A stretch of 64,000 nucleotides of DNA, from positions 186,001 to 250,000 of the forward strand of contig CAZVVT010000002.1 in the NCBI GenBank assembly GCA_964630595.1, read 5' to 3'. A program made the position numbers and the translations under genes. The notes under the pieces are model-generated. The model saw only the letters and a program-made list of their open reading frames with translations. It was not told the origin of the DNA and made no database searches. This document shows positions 1 through 9,230 of this stretch, piece by piece. The stretch is from CAZVVT01 sp964630595 (GTDB lineage Bacteria > Chlamydiota > Chlamydiia > Chlamydiales > VFKH01). How positions within the stretch are numbered: position 1 is the first letter of the stretch; each line of letters opens with the position of its first letter.

Positions 1-1
1 T

Positions 2-1462
2 CCCGATATCGATGAGCGGCTCGATGCTGTCACAGAACTTCTCGAACAAAAAATCGACCTCTCCAAAATTCGCGATATCGAACGACTCACCATGCGTTGC
101 GTCAGCGGATTTTCTCATCCCCGCGATGTGGTGGCGCTCAAATGCTCGCTCCAAGCCATTTCCCCGCTCAAACAAACCCTGAAGGCCGATTCCTCCTTAC
201 TACAACGCCAAGAGCTGGTCGACTTCTTCTTCCTTATCGATCTTCTTGATCGCGCACTCTTAGAAGAGGATGCCTCTTTCAAAAGTGGTTTCAACAGCCA
301 GCTCGATGAACTCAAAAGCATCAGCCATGCGTGCGGCGATTGGTTGCTTGCTTACCAAACGCGCCTGCGCGACGAAACGGGCATCAAAAGCCTCAAAGTC
401 AACTTCACCAACGCCTTTGGCTACTTCATTGAAGTCAGCAGCACGCACAAAGACAAACTGCCCCCACACTTCCGGCGCAAACAAACTCTCGTCTCGACGG
501 AGCGGTTCACCAGCGAAGAGCTCTCCTCTTTCGAACAGCGCGCCCTTTCTGCTGGTGACCGCATTGCGAAATTAGAAAAAGAGCTCTTTGAGCAGCTTCT
601 CGAGGCAATTCGCGCGCAAAGCAAGCCGCTCTTTTCCACTGCGCAATCGATTGCCGTGATCGACACACTATACAGCTTTGCGCGCATCGCTCACGAGCGC
701 AGCTGGACAAAGCCGTTGGTGGATTCCAGCACCACATTGGACATCGAAGAGGGCCGGCACCCCGTTCTCGAGTGCAGGGTGGCCTTTCAATCCAACTCGT
801 GCTCTCTGAGTGAAGAGCAACGGTTGATGGTGCTCACGGGCCCCAACATGGGCGGCAAGTCGACCTACATCCGCCAAGTTGCCCTCATCACTCTTCTCGC
901 TCACATGGGCAGCTTTGTGCCTGCGAAAAGCGCTCACATCGGCATTGTGGACAAGATCTTCACCCGCATCGGCGCCAACGACGACCTCTCGCGCGGTCAA
1001 TCCACCTTTATGGTGGAGATGAGCGAAACGGCCAACATCCTTCATCAAGCTACCAAGCGCTCTCTTGTGATCCTCGACGAAATCGGCCGTGGCACCAGCA
1101 CCTTCGATGGCATCTCCCTGGCCTTCGCCGTTGCCGAACATCTGCTCGATACCAAAGCCAAAACCCTCTTTGCCACTCACTACTTCGAGCTCACCCGTCT
1201 CGAACCATCGGCTCAAGGTGCTTTCAACGCCCACGTCGCCTGCCAAGAACTCCAAGGCGACCTCATCTTCCTCCACCGCATCTTGAAGGGCCCTGCCTCC
1301 AAAAGCTTCGGCATCCACGTCGCCCGCCTCGCCGGCCTGCCTCAAACGGTGATTGACCGTGCCACCTCTATCCAAAAGCAGCTCGAAGCCACCAAGCAGC
1401 GCACCATCGCCCACAAAGCCCCCACAACCACCCCCGAAGAAGAACAACTCCTCTTATTTTGA
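2..1462 (+). CDS. mutS: DNA mismatch repair protein MutS, C-terminal part (5' end outside window)
   Basis: MutS recognises base mismatches and, using ATP, starts strand repair with MutL. The reading frame is already open at base 2, before the first ATG at base 92, and the residues encoded there (PDIDERLDAVTELL) belong to the MutS lever domain, so the gene enters from outside the window. The visible part holds the lever and clamp domains and the ABC-type ATPase with Walker A GPNMGGKST (about bases 838-864), the Walker B/D-loop region VILDEIGRGTSTFDG, and the ATHYFEL motif. It ends at a TGA 19 bases before uvrC. Chlamydia also has mutS beside uvrC. Identity is secure; only the length of the missing N-terminus is unknown. 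Confidence 0.97.
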   Translation, partial: PDIDERLDAVTELLEQKIDLSKIRDIERLTMRCVSGFSHPRDVVALKCSLQAISPLKQTLKADSSLLQRQELVDFFFLIDLLDRALLEEDASFKSGFNSQLDELKSISHACGDWLLAYQTRLRDETGIKSLKVNFTNAFGYFIEVSSTHKDKLPPHFRRKQTLVSTERFTSEELSSFEQRALSAGDRIAKLEKELFEQLLEAIRAQSKPLFSTAQSIAVIDTLYSFARIAHERSWTKPLVDSSTTLDIEEGRHPVLECRVAFQSNSCSLSEEQRLMVLTGPNMGGKSTYIRQVALITLLAHMGSFVPAKSAHIGIVDKIFTRIGANDDLSRGQSTFMVEMSETANILHQATKRSLVILDEIGRGTSTFDGISLAFAVAEHLLDTKAKTLFATHYFELTRLEPSAQGAFNAHVACQELQGDLIFLHRILKGPASKSFGIHVARLAGLPQTVIDRATSIQKQLEATKQRTIAHKAPTTTPEEEQLLLF

Positions 1463-1481
1463 GATTGGTATACTAACCTCT

Positions 1482-3245
1482 GTGAAGTGGGACTTTTCTG
1501 TTTACCCTGAGGAGCCGGGCATCTATATCATGAAGGATGCTAGGGGAGTGGTTCTCTACGTCGGCAAGGCGAAGAACCTGCGCGCACGCATCAAGCAGTA
1601 CTTCGGCCATGACACGCGCCCGCAAATTCCCTTTCTACTCAAGCAAGTAAAGAGCATCGATGTGGTGCTGGTCTTTTCGGAAAAAGAGGCACTACTTTTA
1701 GAGAACACCTACATCAAGAAGCACAAGCCGAAGTACAACATGCTGCTCAAGGACGATCGCAGCTTCATTGCGCTGAAGTTGACAGGAGATGCGTGGCCGC
1801 GGCTGGATTTGGTGAGGCACAAAGGACTATTACCAAAAGACCGCAAAAGCTTTGGTCCCTTTCGCAATCTGGATATCGCCCGCGAGTTGCTCGACACGGT
1901 GCACAAGGCCTTTCCTCTGCGCCAATGCAGCGATGAGGAGTTTGCACGCCGCAAAAAGCCCTGCATACTCTACCAGATGAAGCGCTGCATCGCCCCCTGC
2001 GTAGGGCTCTGCACCAAAGAGCAGTATGCTGCGCAGGTAAAGGACACCCAAGATTTTCTCTCCGGCGCATCAAAACAGCTGATCAAGCAGCTGCAACAAC
2101 AGCTAAAAACATGCGCGCATGAGCTGCAGTTTGAGGAGGCCGCCCGTCTACGCGACCGCATTGCCATTCTCGAAGGAGCGCTCGAAACGCAGTCCGTCAG
2201 CTCCTACCGCATCGGCGACGTCGACGCCATCGCCTTCGCACGCGGTGGCAATCTCACCACCATCGCCCGCCTCATCTTCCGCGGTGGCCGCCTCGTCGAT
2301 GTAGAAATCCAGCACGTGCACGATGCACTGGAAGAAGATTCCTCCCTGCTCTCCTCCTACTTGCTGCAAGAATACCTCACATCACAAGACCGTCCGCCTC
2401 TCGTCCTGATTCCTCTTTCCATCCCCGCCCTCGAAGAGGTGTTTGCCGAAACGGGCCGAGCGATCAAACTCAGCTCCTCGCGCTCTAAACCATTGCGCCA
2501 GCTGGCGCAAAAAAACGCCGACAAGGCCTTCGAACGCGAGCGCGAACAACTCACTGTGCGCGACGAAATCCTCAGCCGACTACAAACTCTCCTCAAACTC
2601 GAGCGCCTTCCTGCGGTGATCGAATGCTTCGATAACTCCCACCTGGCCGGCTCTGCCGCCGTCTCCGCCGTCGTCCAATATGTCGATGGCAAAAAGAATC
2701 CCAAAGGCTACCGCACCTACATCATTCGCAAAGCCAAAGCCAGTGACGACCTCGGTGCTTTCGAAGAGGCCCTCACCCGTCGCTTTCAAAAGAACAACTA
2801 CCCCGACCTACTTCTTATCGATGGCGGACAGACTCAGCTCAATGTGGCTTGCAAGGTGCTCGAGCAGCTGGGCGTGGCCACGGTCGACGTGGCTGCCATT
2901 GTGAAGGAAGAGGGGCGCCATGATAAGGGCTCTACTCGTGAACGACTCTTCCTGCCGGGTCAGAAAGAGCCGCTGCATCTACCACCGCGCTCCGCCGAAC
3001 TCTTTTTTCTTCAGCAAATCCGCGACGAAGCCCACCGCTTCGCCCTCCAATTTCACCAAGGCCGCCGTAGCAAGTCTATTCATAGCGCTCTCGACTCCAT
3101 TCCTGGCATCGGCCCTATCAAACGCGCGAAACTTCTGAAAACGTTCGGTAGCGTTGCAGGGATCTGTGCAGCAACGGATGAACAATTATTGGAAATAATA
3201 TCGCGTAAGGACCTTGTTGCTATTAGAACAGGCCTTACGCAATGA
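1482..3245 (+). CDS. uvrC: UvrABC excinuclease subunit C
   Basis: UvrC makes both incisions around bulky lesions after UvrAB loading. I place the start at the GTG at 1482 (VKWDFSVYPEEPG), because the conserved GIY-YIG domain begins there (EPGIYIMKDARG, VLYVGKAKNLRAR); the open frame reaches back to 1353 but only inside the end of mutS. Further on come the four-Cys region (LRQCS, KPCILYQMKRCIAPC), a UVR motif (ELQFEEAARLRDRI), the RNase H-like endonuclease domain (ECFDNSHLAGS, LLIDGGQTQL) and C-terminal helix-hairpin-helices (LDSIPGIGPIKRAKLL). About 587 residues, normal for the family. It is probably cotranscribed with mutS. Confidence 0.97.
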   Translation: MKWDFSVYPEEPGIYIMKDARGVVLYVGKAKNLRARIKQYFGHDTRPQIPFLLKQVKSIDVVLVFSEKEALLLENTYIKKHKPKYNMLLKDDRSFIALKLTGDAWPRLDLVRHKGLLPKDRKSFGPFRNLDIARELLDTVHKAFPLRQCSDEEFARRKKPCILYQMKRCIAPCVGLCTKEQYAAQVKDTQDFLSGASKQLIKQLQQQLKTCAHELQFEEAARLRDRIAILEGALETQSVSSYRIGDVDAIAFARGGNLTTIARLIFRGGRLVDVEIQHVHDALEEDSSLLSSYLLQEYLTSQDRPPLVLIPLSIPALEEVFAETGRAIKLSSSRSKPLRQLAQKNADKAFEREREQLTVRDEILSRLQTLLKLERLPAVIECFDNSHLAGSAAVSAVVQYVDGKKNPKGYRTYIIRKAKASDDLGAFEEALTRRFQKNNYPDLLLIDGGQTQLNVACKVLEQLGVATVDVAAIVKEEGRHDKGSTRERLFLPGQKEPLHLPPRSAELFFLQQIRDEAHRFALQFHQGRRSKSIHSALDSIPGIGPIKRAKLLKTFGSVAGICAATDEQLLEIISRKDLVAIRTGLTQ

Positions 3246-3251
3246 GAGAAT

Positions 3252-3557
3252 TTACCAGCTAGCTTTAACGATACCGGGGATCATGCCGGCACTGGCCAAC
3301 TCACGGAAGGAGAGGCGAGAGAGCTTGAAGCGGCGGAGGTAGCCGCGGCAGCGACCTGTGAGCTGGCAACGATTGCGCAGACGACAGGGGGCTGAATTCT
3401 TGGGCATTTTGTCGAGGCTAATGCGAGCCTTTTCACGCTCTTCTTCAGAGACATGAATGTTGGTTGCTAGCTTCTTCAGCTGAGCGCGCTTGTCAAAAGT
3501 GCGCTTCACGAGAGCTTCACGGCGCTGTTGCTTCACAACCGAGGATAATCGGGCCAT
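3252..3557 (-). CDS. rpsN: 30S ribosomal protein S14
   Basis: Small-subunit ribosomal protein S14, 101 residues: the long, zinc-independent type (no CxxC pairs). Typical features are the basic N-terminus (MARLSSVVKQQRREALVKR) and the conserved PRNS-like core written here as KMPKNSAPCRLRNRCQLTGR followed by RGYLRRFKLSRLSFRELA. Placed just upstream of uvrC's 3' end on the opposite strand, with rpmJ 5 bases upstream in the same direction. The pair rpmJ-rpsN next to rpmH is also the chlamydial arrangement. Confidence 0.97.
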   Translation of the reverse strand: MARLSSVVKQQRREALVKRTFDKRAQLKKLATNIHVSEEEREKARISLDKMPKNSAPCRLRNRCQLTGRCRGYLRRFKLSRLSFRELASAGMIPGIVKASW

Positions 3558-3562
3558 AGTTC

Positions 3563-3700
3563 CTACTTCTTACGCGCAGGCCCTTTCTGGCGCTGCTTGC
3601 GGTTGGGGTCTTTCTTGTTGATCACATAGATCCGACCTCGTCGGCGGACGATGATATCGCCCTTGGATGGGTCAGCCTTAATCGATGCACGTACTTTCAT
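3563..3700 (-). CDS. rpmJ: 50S ribosomal protein L36
   Basis: Ribosomal protein L36, 45 residues from the ATG at 3700 (MKVRASIKADPSKGD...). The open frame continues further upstream, but the family begins with MKVR, which fixes the start. The protein carries RRRGRIYVINKKDPNRKQRQ and lacks the CxxC zinc ribbon in its usual form, as in the Cys-poor L36 type. It is followed after 5 bases by rpsN and is divergent from rpmH, so the 92 bases between 3700 and 3793 should hold promoters for both directions. Confidence 0.93.
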   Translation of the reverse strand: MKVRASIKADPSKGDIIVRRRGRIYVINKKDPNRKQRQKGPARKK

Positions 3701-3792
3701 AAGCGGGCACAAGTGTACCCAGCTGGCCCCTTTTGTTTCAAGCATTTCAGACAGTGGACCCAAAAGCTTCAGGTATGATAGGCTCCTTGACC

Positions 3793-3930
3793 ATGAAACG
3801 CACCTACCAACCCAGCAAGCGCCGCAGATCGCGCGAACACGGCTTCATGAAACGTATGGCAACGAAGAGCGGCCGCAAGATCCTTGCACGCCGTCGCAAA
3901 GCGGGCCGCCACCAACTCACTCGAGTTTGA
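3793..3930 (+). CDS. rpmH: 50S ribosomal protein L34
   Basis: Ribosomal protein L34, 45 residues, starting at the ATG at 3793 (MKRTYQPSKRRRSREHGF). The sequence follows the family from end to end: MKRTYQPS, then HGFMKRMATKSGRKILARRRKAGRHQL. The stop at 3928-3930 overlaps the TTG start of rnpA, the common bacterial rpmH-rnpA pairing. Confidence 0.97.
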   Translation: MKRTYQPSKRRRSREHGFMKRMATKSGRKILARRRKAGRHQLTRV

Positions 3931-4271
3931 GTTTCAAGTTCTCCTCTAACGCACGCCTGCGCAAGAAAGAGGAATTTGCCTTCACCAAGCGCGGCAAGAG
4001 CGCCGGCGGCCAATTCCTCTTCGTCTCCTCTGCCTTCTCCAAGCGCGAATCTCCCCCACGCCTCGGCGTTCAGGTGACCAAACAGTTCGGCAAAGCCCAT
4101 GATCGCAACCGCTTCAAGCGGCTTGCCCGCGAGGCCTTCCGCCACCTCTATCCCTCCCTTCCCAGCAATTTCCAACTTCTCGTTCGCCCCAAAAACGGTG
4201 CGCAATCCGCCACGGCTCAAGCCGTTTTCCTCGAGCTCTCCCAGCTCTTGAATCAACTTAAGTTGCGCTAA
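3927..4271 (+). CDS. rnpA: Ribonuclease P protein component
   Basis: Protein subunit of RNase P, which with its RNA removes 5' leaders from pre-tRNAs. About 114 residues. Conserved pieces are RLRKKEEFAFTKRGKS at the start, RLGVQVTKQFGKAHDRNRFKRLAREAFR in the middle (the RNR motif) and a short C-terminus. The start is taken as TTG at 3927, overlapping the rpmH stop, since no ATG lies at the expected place; the overlap suggests translational coupling. Identity is firm, the exact start is inferred. Confidence 0.93.
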   Translation: MSFKFSSNARLRKKEEFAFTKRGKSAGGQFLFVSSAFSKRESPPRLGVQVTKQFGKAHDRNRFKRLAREAFRHLYPSLPSNFQLLVRPKNGAQSATAQAVFLELSQLLNQLKLR

Positions 4272-4320
4272 ATCGTTCTTTCCTGGTTTCCTCGGATAGG
4301 AAAACTACGGAGTTCTCTTT

Positions 4321-4944
4321 ATGCGCACCACCCTGCTTTTTTGCCTTAGCTCAGCTCTCTTACTAGCCTCTACACCTGGTCCTGGAGGGCCTGTTGTCAC
4401 CCCCGGTGTGCCCGCGCCTGCTCCCGCTCCCAGCGGCGTTCCCGTTACACCTGGCGTACCCGCTCCCGCACAGCCCGCTAACCCTTACGCAACTGCCCAA
4501 GACCCCCTTCCTCAGCCCGCTCCCAAGCCCATTGCTCCCACCGACCCCAACGCGCCCGTCACCAGCATCCAGTGGCTAACCGACATCTCCGTGGCGCGTG
4601 CGCTCTCCAAAAACACAGGCAAACCAATCGTGCTCTTCTTTACCGGATCGGATTGGTGCAGCTGGTGCATGAAGGCCGTTAACGAGATTTTCTCGACACC
4701 GGAATTTGCTGCCATCGCAGGTAATAAATTCATCTTCATGGAAGTGGACTTTCCGATGAATGAAGAGCTTCCTATGGCGATTGTCGAGCAAAACGAAAAG
4801 CTCAAAGATCAGTACAACGTGAAGGGTTTCCCCACCGTCATCATCGTCAGCCCCGCAGGGCAAACGCTGGCGACAACGGGCTACCAAAGCGGTGGCGGTG
4901 CTAGCTACGCAAATATGCTCATCAGCCAAGCTACCCAAAAATAG
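4321..4944 (+). CDS. Exported thioredoxin-fold protein with Pro-rich linker
   Basis: A 207-residue envelope protein: signal peptide (MRTTLLFCLSSALLLAS), then a low-complexity proline/alanine linker (about residues 20-75, with repeats of PGVPAPA), then a thioredoxin fold (thioredoxin_7-like) with active site CSWC at about residue 116 in GSDWCSWCMKAV, and cis-Pro loop GFPTVII. The CxxC type suggests disulfide isomerase or reductase activity in the periplasm. It sits beside a second thioredoxin gene with no gap. Chlamydia has a predicted disulfide isomerase near rnpA, so this may be its counterpart. Substrate unknown; chlamydial outer-membrane Cys-rich proteins are plausible. Confidence 0.85.
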   Translation: MRTTLLFCLSSALLLASTPGPGGPVVTPGVPAPAPAPSGVPVTPGVPAPAQPANPYATAQDPLPQPAPKPIAPTDPNAPVTSIQWLTDISVARALSKNTGKPIVLFFTGSDWCSWCMKAVNEIFSTPEFAAIAGNKFIFMEVDFPMNEELPMAIVEQNEKLKDQYNVKGFPTVIIVSPAGQTLATTGYQSGGGASYANMLISQATQK

Positions 4945-5826
4945 ATGCGGCTTCTTGCTCTTTTAGCTGCCTGGCTTCCTCTTGCAGCTGCCCTCCCCTG
5001 GGCGGCTGACATGCCCACTGCGCAAAAAACAGGGAAACCCATCCTCCTCTTTTTTACCGGTTCGGATTGGTGCCAGGCGTGCCAGGAGTTTGAAAGTGCC
5101 GTGCTCAACGCCCCCGCTTTTGAGGACGCCGTGGGCGCCCAGTTCGCCTTTGTGAAGGTGGATCTGCCCCTCAACACCCCCCTAGAACCAGCCAAAGCGC
5201 GCGAAAACCAAGAGCTCAAAAAGACCTACTCGATCGAGGGGTTGCCCACACTGGTCGTGGCTCTACCCTCTGGCAATAGTTTCACGTTGGCCGTCTCTCC
5301 TCAAATCCCCCCCATCCGCCTCGCGGAGGAGCTGCAAAGCGATCTAAAAGCCACCCAAACCTTCGAAAAGGCCATGGTCGACTTTCAACCCGCCTCCTAC
5401 TCCAATGAAGACCTAGAAGACCTTTATCGCACCGCCCGCATGCTCGATCTGCCCAGCCAGCAGCAGCGCATCTTAACCGCCGCCATGGCCCGCCAAGACC
5501 AAAGCCTCTTCTTTCTGCGCGAACGCTACCTCATCCTCCTGCAAAAAGGGGCCAAAAACAGCCCTGAAGCCAAAGCGTTGAGGCAAAAACTGCTCGACAG
5601 CGACCCTGACGGCAGCCTCGGAATCCAGCTCTTCATCGCCGTCTCCGACTTTGAAGCCTCCGGGAAACAGGCCGGTGATGCCTCCCTAAACCGCTTCGTC
5701 AAGCGTTTTGGAGACAAACAGCCCCAGCTGGCCGCCAAAGTTCGTACTCTGCTAGATGCCCACCATCATGGTAGAATCTACGGCCATGAATCCCCATCTC
5801 ATCCTCAGGCACAAGAGAGAAAATAG
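4945..5826 (+). CDS. Exported thioredoxin-fold protein with helical C-terminal domain
   Basis: A 293-residue protein whose ATG directly follows the stop of the preceding thioredoxin gene, so the two are an operon. It has a signal peptide (MRLLALLAAWLPLAAALP), a thioredoxin domain with active site CQAC (GSDWCQACQEFE) and cis-Pro GLPTLVV, and a helical C-terminal half of about 150 residues without a recognised motif. Domain 1 is a clear paralogue of the upstream gene (both have LFFTGSDWC). Probably periplasmic thiol-disulfide chemistry. The last 41 bases overlap the start of the following gene. Confidence 0.85.
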   Translation: MRLLALLAAWLPLAAALPWAADMPTAQKTGKPILLFFTGSDWCQACQEFESAVLNAPAFEDAVGAQFAFVKVDLPLNTPLEPAKARENQELKKTYSIEGLPTLVVALPSGNSFTLAVSPQIPPIRLAEELQSDLKATQTFEKAMVDFQPASYSNEDLEDLYRTARMLDLPSQQQRILTAAMARQDQSLFFLRERYLILLQKGAKNSPEAKALRQKLLDSDPDGSLGIQLFIAVSDFEASGKQAGDASLNRFVKRFGDKQPQLAAKVRTLLDAHHHGRIYGHESPSHPQAQERK

Positions 5827-6334
5827 GGCGAAGTGCACTCTCACGCCCTTGGAAGGGCGTCCTGACTTCACCTTCCTCACTTATCCTCTGCAGTCTCTTC
5901 CCGACCTTTCAAACTACACTGTCTTGACGATGGATGCCCCCCTTCTGACCGCGCAGGACGCTGTGCGCCCCCTTTGCCTCATCGACGCCACGTGGCATTT
6001 GGCCTCCAAAATGCTGCAATCCCTCGGCCCTCTCGCCCATCCTCGAAGCCTGCCCCCGATCCACACCGCCTACCCACGCAAACAAACCGGCTGCCCCGAT
6101 CCACAAACGGGCCTGGCCTCCATCGAGGCTCTCTACCACGCTTTTGCCGTCCTAGGCCTTTCCACCGAGGGACTACTCGACCACTACTACTGGAAAGGGC
6201 CATTCCTTTATAACTACGCAAATGGTGCGATTTCCTCTCCGAACCACCCTCGTCACGGGGGCAATAGCCACTGTTGTGCTGACGATCGCGGCCATCGGCA
6301 TTCCGGCCTATCTCACCAGCAAGCAGGCCATTGA
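5786..6334 (+). CDS. DTW-domain / Tsr3-like aminocarboxypropyltransferase family protein
   Basis: About 182 residues from the ATG at 5786; a start at 5768 is also possible. The segment CLIDATWHLASKML matches the D-x-T-W signature of DTW proteins (SPOUT-related enzymes that transfer an aminocarboxypropyl group from SAM to RNA), and GLASIEALYHAF fits the later L-S-x-x-E-A motif seen in both DTW and Tsr3 proteins. The match is to motifs only, so the substrate (tRNA or rRNA) is open. The frame overlaps the adenylate-cyclase gene by 113 bases, and the last 36 residues after NYANGAI look like out-of-frame sequence; the natural C-terminus may have been lost or read through. Confidence 0.6.
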   Translation: MNPHLILRHKRENRAKCTLTPLEGRPDFTFLTYPLQSLPDLSNYTVLTMDAPLLTAQDAVRPLCLIDATWHLASKMLQSLGPLAHPRSLPPIHTAYPRKQTGCPDPQTGLASIEALYHAFAVLGLSTEGLLDHYYWKGPFLYNYANGAISSPNHPRHGGNSHCCADDRGHRHSGLSHQQAGH

Positions 6335-8252
6335 GGACCTTTGGCAAAACCTTGCCTCGGAAATCTCCGACACTACAGCTGAAGTCTCTCTGCGCTTTTT
6401 GAGCAGCGCCAAACCGGTTACAGAAATTCTCGCCGGCCTGGTCCATCAAGGAGATCTCGATGTCACCAACCAACAAACTCTTCTAGAGTACTCTGCAGAA
6501 GCACTGCAGGCCTATCCCAACTTCTCCTGGGTGAGCTTCTCTTCTACCAAAGGCAGTTATGTCGCGGCCTACTACCCACCCGACCAACCCGTCATCCTGG
6601 GCACCATCCGCAACATCGACCATTACACCGACACCAACCAGCCCGTCACGAAAGTACAAAACTCCGCTCAGCGCGCTGATGGAACATGGAATAGCGTGGG
6701 AGAAACCATCAGCGACTACGATCCCCGCGTACGTCCCTTCTGGATCGATGCAATCCACCATCCCGAAGGCGCCTGGGTGGGTCCCTTCAAAGATCTCTAC
6801 ACAGGCCGCACTGCTTTTGCCTTTGCCACTCCACAGTATGCCAAGAGCGGTGAATTGATCGGTCTTTGGGAGGTTGAATTTCGATCGGAATACCTCACCC
6901 ACTTTCTCTCCTCCATCGAACTGGGCCGTTCAGGACATATCTGGATCGTCAATTCTGTTGGCGAAGTGATCGCCGCCTCCTCTTCAAAAGAAAGCGATGC
7001 TGCTCTCCTCGCACAAGCTTGGGAGCATTTGAAAAACGTCGGTGAACGCTCTCGCGGATTCTCCTTCGATGACTATCTTGCCTACATTCAAAGCTTTTCC
7101 AGCGAATCTCAAATTCCCTGGAAGGTGCTCACAGTAGTCCCTAAAGCCGATTTTCTCGGTCCTATCGAAACCCAAGCGCTCAATTCGATCGTCACCGGCG
7201 GCATTCTCTGTATCCTCTTCGCCACCGGCGCCGCCATGCTCTTCGGACGCATCTCCAAACAGCTCAAAGGAGTTGCTGCGGAGATGACCGAACTGGGCGC
7301 CTTCCGCATTTCGGAGAAAAAGTTTGAACCCGTGCCCACGCTCATCGATGAGGTGCACACCATGCACAGCGCCATCGACCAGATGAAGGTCAGCCTTGGT
7401 TCTTTTGCCAAATATGTTCCCCTCGATCTTGTGCGCGACCTCATCAAAAGTGGCCAGACAGCACAACTGGGAGGCAAAAAAGCCGAACTCACGCTCATGT
7501 TCTCCGACCTCGTGGGCTTCACCGAAATGGCCGAGCGCCTCTCGCCGGTCAAGCTCCTGGATATGCTGTCGACCTATTTTACACAGATGAGCCACATCGT
7601 TGCGGAGAATCAAGGCGAGGTAGACAAATACATCGGCGACGCCATTATGGCCTTCTGGGGTGCTCCAGAGCCCCTTCCGCAACACGCCATTGCCGCCTGC
7701 CGCACCGTCCTCGCCATGCAGAAAAAGCTCGCTGAACTCAAAGGCGACTTCCCACCTCTCAAGCAACGCATCGGCATCAACACCGGCCCGGTCATCGTCG
7801 GCAACATCGGCTCACCGGACCACATGGAATACACGGCCATTGGCGACACCGTAAACCTTGCCAGCCGTCTTGAAGGGCTCAACAAATACTACGGCACGCA
7901 AATTCTTGTCGGTGAAACCACCAAAAACTACGCTGAATCGGAATTTGTCTTTCGGCCCATCGATTGGGTCTTTGTCAAAGGCCGCCTACAAACGACCCTC
8001 ATCTGGGAACTGATCGGCACCAAAGCCGACGTCTCCGCCAACCATCGCAAAGCTTACGATCTCTACGAGCAGGCGCTCTTTCTCTACCGCTCTCGTGAAT
8101 TCATCAAAGCGGCCCTGCACTTCGAAGAGGTCAATGACCTCCTCGGCGGCTCCGACCGCCCCAGCCAACTCATGGCCGACAAATCCCGCTCCTTCATCGT
8201 CACCCCTCCCGAAGCCTCCTGGGAAGGCGCCACCCCCATCGAAGAAAAGTAA
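6222..8252 (+). CDS. Membrane class III adenylate cyclase with extracytoplasmic sensor (Cache-like) and HAMP-like region
   Basis: A 676-residue sensor enzyme making cyclic nucleotide. Order: N-terminal membrane helix (residues ~8-30, LVTGAIATVVLTIAAIGIP), a periplasmic ~290-residue domain of double-Cache type (contains DYDPRVRPFWIDA and GPFKDLYTG), a second helix (~325-345, IVTGGILCILFATGAAMLFG), a linker of HAMP size, then the catalytic domain. This has the metal-binding aspartates in FSDLVGFT and GDAIMAFWG, the Lys in DKYIGD expected for adenine selectivity, and GDTVNLASRLEG with the transition-state Arg. The last ~90 residues are helical. All catalytic residues seem present, so it should be active. 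No good Shine-Dalgarno is seen before the ATG. Confidence 0.92.
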   Translation: MVRFPLRTTLVTGAIATVVLTIAAIGIPAYLTSKQAIEDLWQNLASEISDTTAEVSLRFLSSAKPVTEILAGLVHQGDLDVTNQQTLLEYSAEALQAYPNFSWVSFSSTKGSYVAAYYPPDQPVILGTIRNIDHYTDTNQPVTKVQNSAQRADGTWNSVGETISDYDPRVRPFWIDAIHHPEGAWVGPFKDLYTGRTAFAFATPQYAKSGELIGLWEVEFRSEYLTHFLSSIELGRSGHIWIVNSVGEVIAASSSKESDAALLAQAWEHLKNVGERSRGFSFDDYLAYIQSFSSESQIPWKVLTVVPKADFLGPIETQALNSIVTGGILCILFATGAAMLFGRISKQLKGVAAEMTELGAFRISEKKFEPVPTLIDEVHTMHSAIDQMKVSLGSFAKYVPLDLVRDLIKSGQTAQLGGKKAELTLMFSDLVGFTEMAERLSPVKLLDMLSTYFTQMSHIVAENQGEVDKYIGDAIMAFWGAPEPLPQHAIAACRTVLAMQKKLAELKGDFPPLKQRIGINTGPVIVGNIGSPDHMEYTAIGDTVNLASRLEGLNKYYGTQILVGETTKNYAESEFVFRPIDWVFVKGRLQTTLIWELIGTKADVSANHRKAYDLYEQALFLYRSREFIKAALHFEEVNDLLGGSDRPSQLMADKSRSFIVTPPEASWEGATPIEEK

Positions 8253-8321
8253 ACTTTACAATTTCTTTGCGAAATAACTGCATTCGGATCTAGGCTCTTA
8301 CTTCAACCGGAGGATAAAATC

Positions 8322-9212
8322 ATGTCCGCACTAGAAATTCCCCGCCTTTCTGCATTAGATCGCGCTCTTGGTAATCTTGAATTGAGACTTCCGGGAGATG
8401 CTGACTTCACCCATGATCTTGCACAATTTCATGCCGGCTTCGATGCAGCTCGCAGCGCCGTAAGAAACACCGACATGGTGGCAACATCCCTTGTTACTCG
8501 CCTGAGCGAATGAGTACGCGAACTTGAAGCACGTCGTGCAGAAGCACGCGCACCACATGAAGAACCCTTAAAGTGGAAGGCCATCGCCGCAGCCGCTGCT
8601 GCTATAGCGGCTGGCCTATGGCTTTTCGGCACTGACAGTGGCGCCCGCACAAGACACCGTGTCATAGATTTTGTCAGCGGTTGGTTCGGACGACGACAAT
8701 CTACTCCGTCAGAAGAAGATCATCTGGATGCAAAAACCGTTACTGCTCCGGAAGGTATTAGCGGCCCCAAGACAGCTTCGCCTGGAGGCGCATTTACCGC
8801 CATTCATCATGCAACTTCTCCCCCAACAGCTTTTGGCGCCCGCCTATTCGGACCTCAGGACTTTTCTGACCCAGCAACTGCGGCGCGCCTTCGAGAGATC
8901 AAACATTTTGGCAGTACTAATCCCGATGCTGGGGATCGCTTGGCCTGTGGTTTTTTGATTTTAGCGGCTCCTCCTCCGATGTTATTAACGGTTCCTGAGA
9001 GTGTATTGCCTTTTCCTGAAACAATGGCTCCTTTCTATCCTCCCCTTGGGCCAATGCCGCCATTTCCCGTAATGCCTCGATTCCCAGGCGTCGATGAAGA
9101 TGAGATACCCAAAGATGCCCATGTGAACACACCAACTCATGATCATGACTCTGAGATTTGTCAGACTATGTGGTCAGAACATTTTGAACATTCTGACTAT
9201 CTACCTTCTTAA
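8322..9212 (+). pseudogene. Interrupted hypothetical membrane-anchored protein (in-frame TGA at 8511)
   Basis: A good ribosome site (CCGGAGGATAAA) precedes the ATG at 8322. The frame gives 63 residues and stops at TGA 8511-8513, but it then stays open in the same frame, with no other stop, through to 9212, for a total of about 295 residues. Reading through, the product has an acidic/helical N-terminal domain, a coiled-coil-like stretch right after the stop (VRELEARRAEARAPHEE), one hydrophobic segment (AIAAAAAAIAAGLWLFG) and a Pro-rich C-terminus (FPVMPRFPGVDEDE). The N-terminal half resembles the next gene, whose matching region has no stop. This favours a single nonsense change, a sequencing error or recoding. 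No domain recognised. Confidence 0.7.
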
Positions 9213-9230
9213 CCACCTTCAAGATACCCT

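Noticed and set aside
1353..1481. N-terminal extension of UvrC into mutS
   Set aside because: Low-complexity Pro/Lys residues read in another frame of mutS; the GIY-YIG domain starts after 1482.
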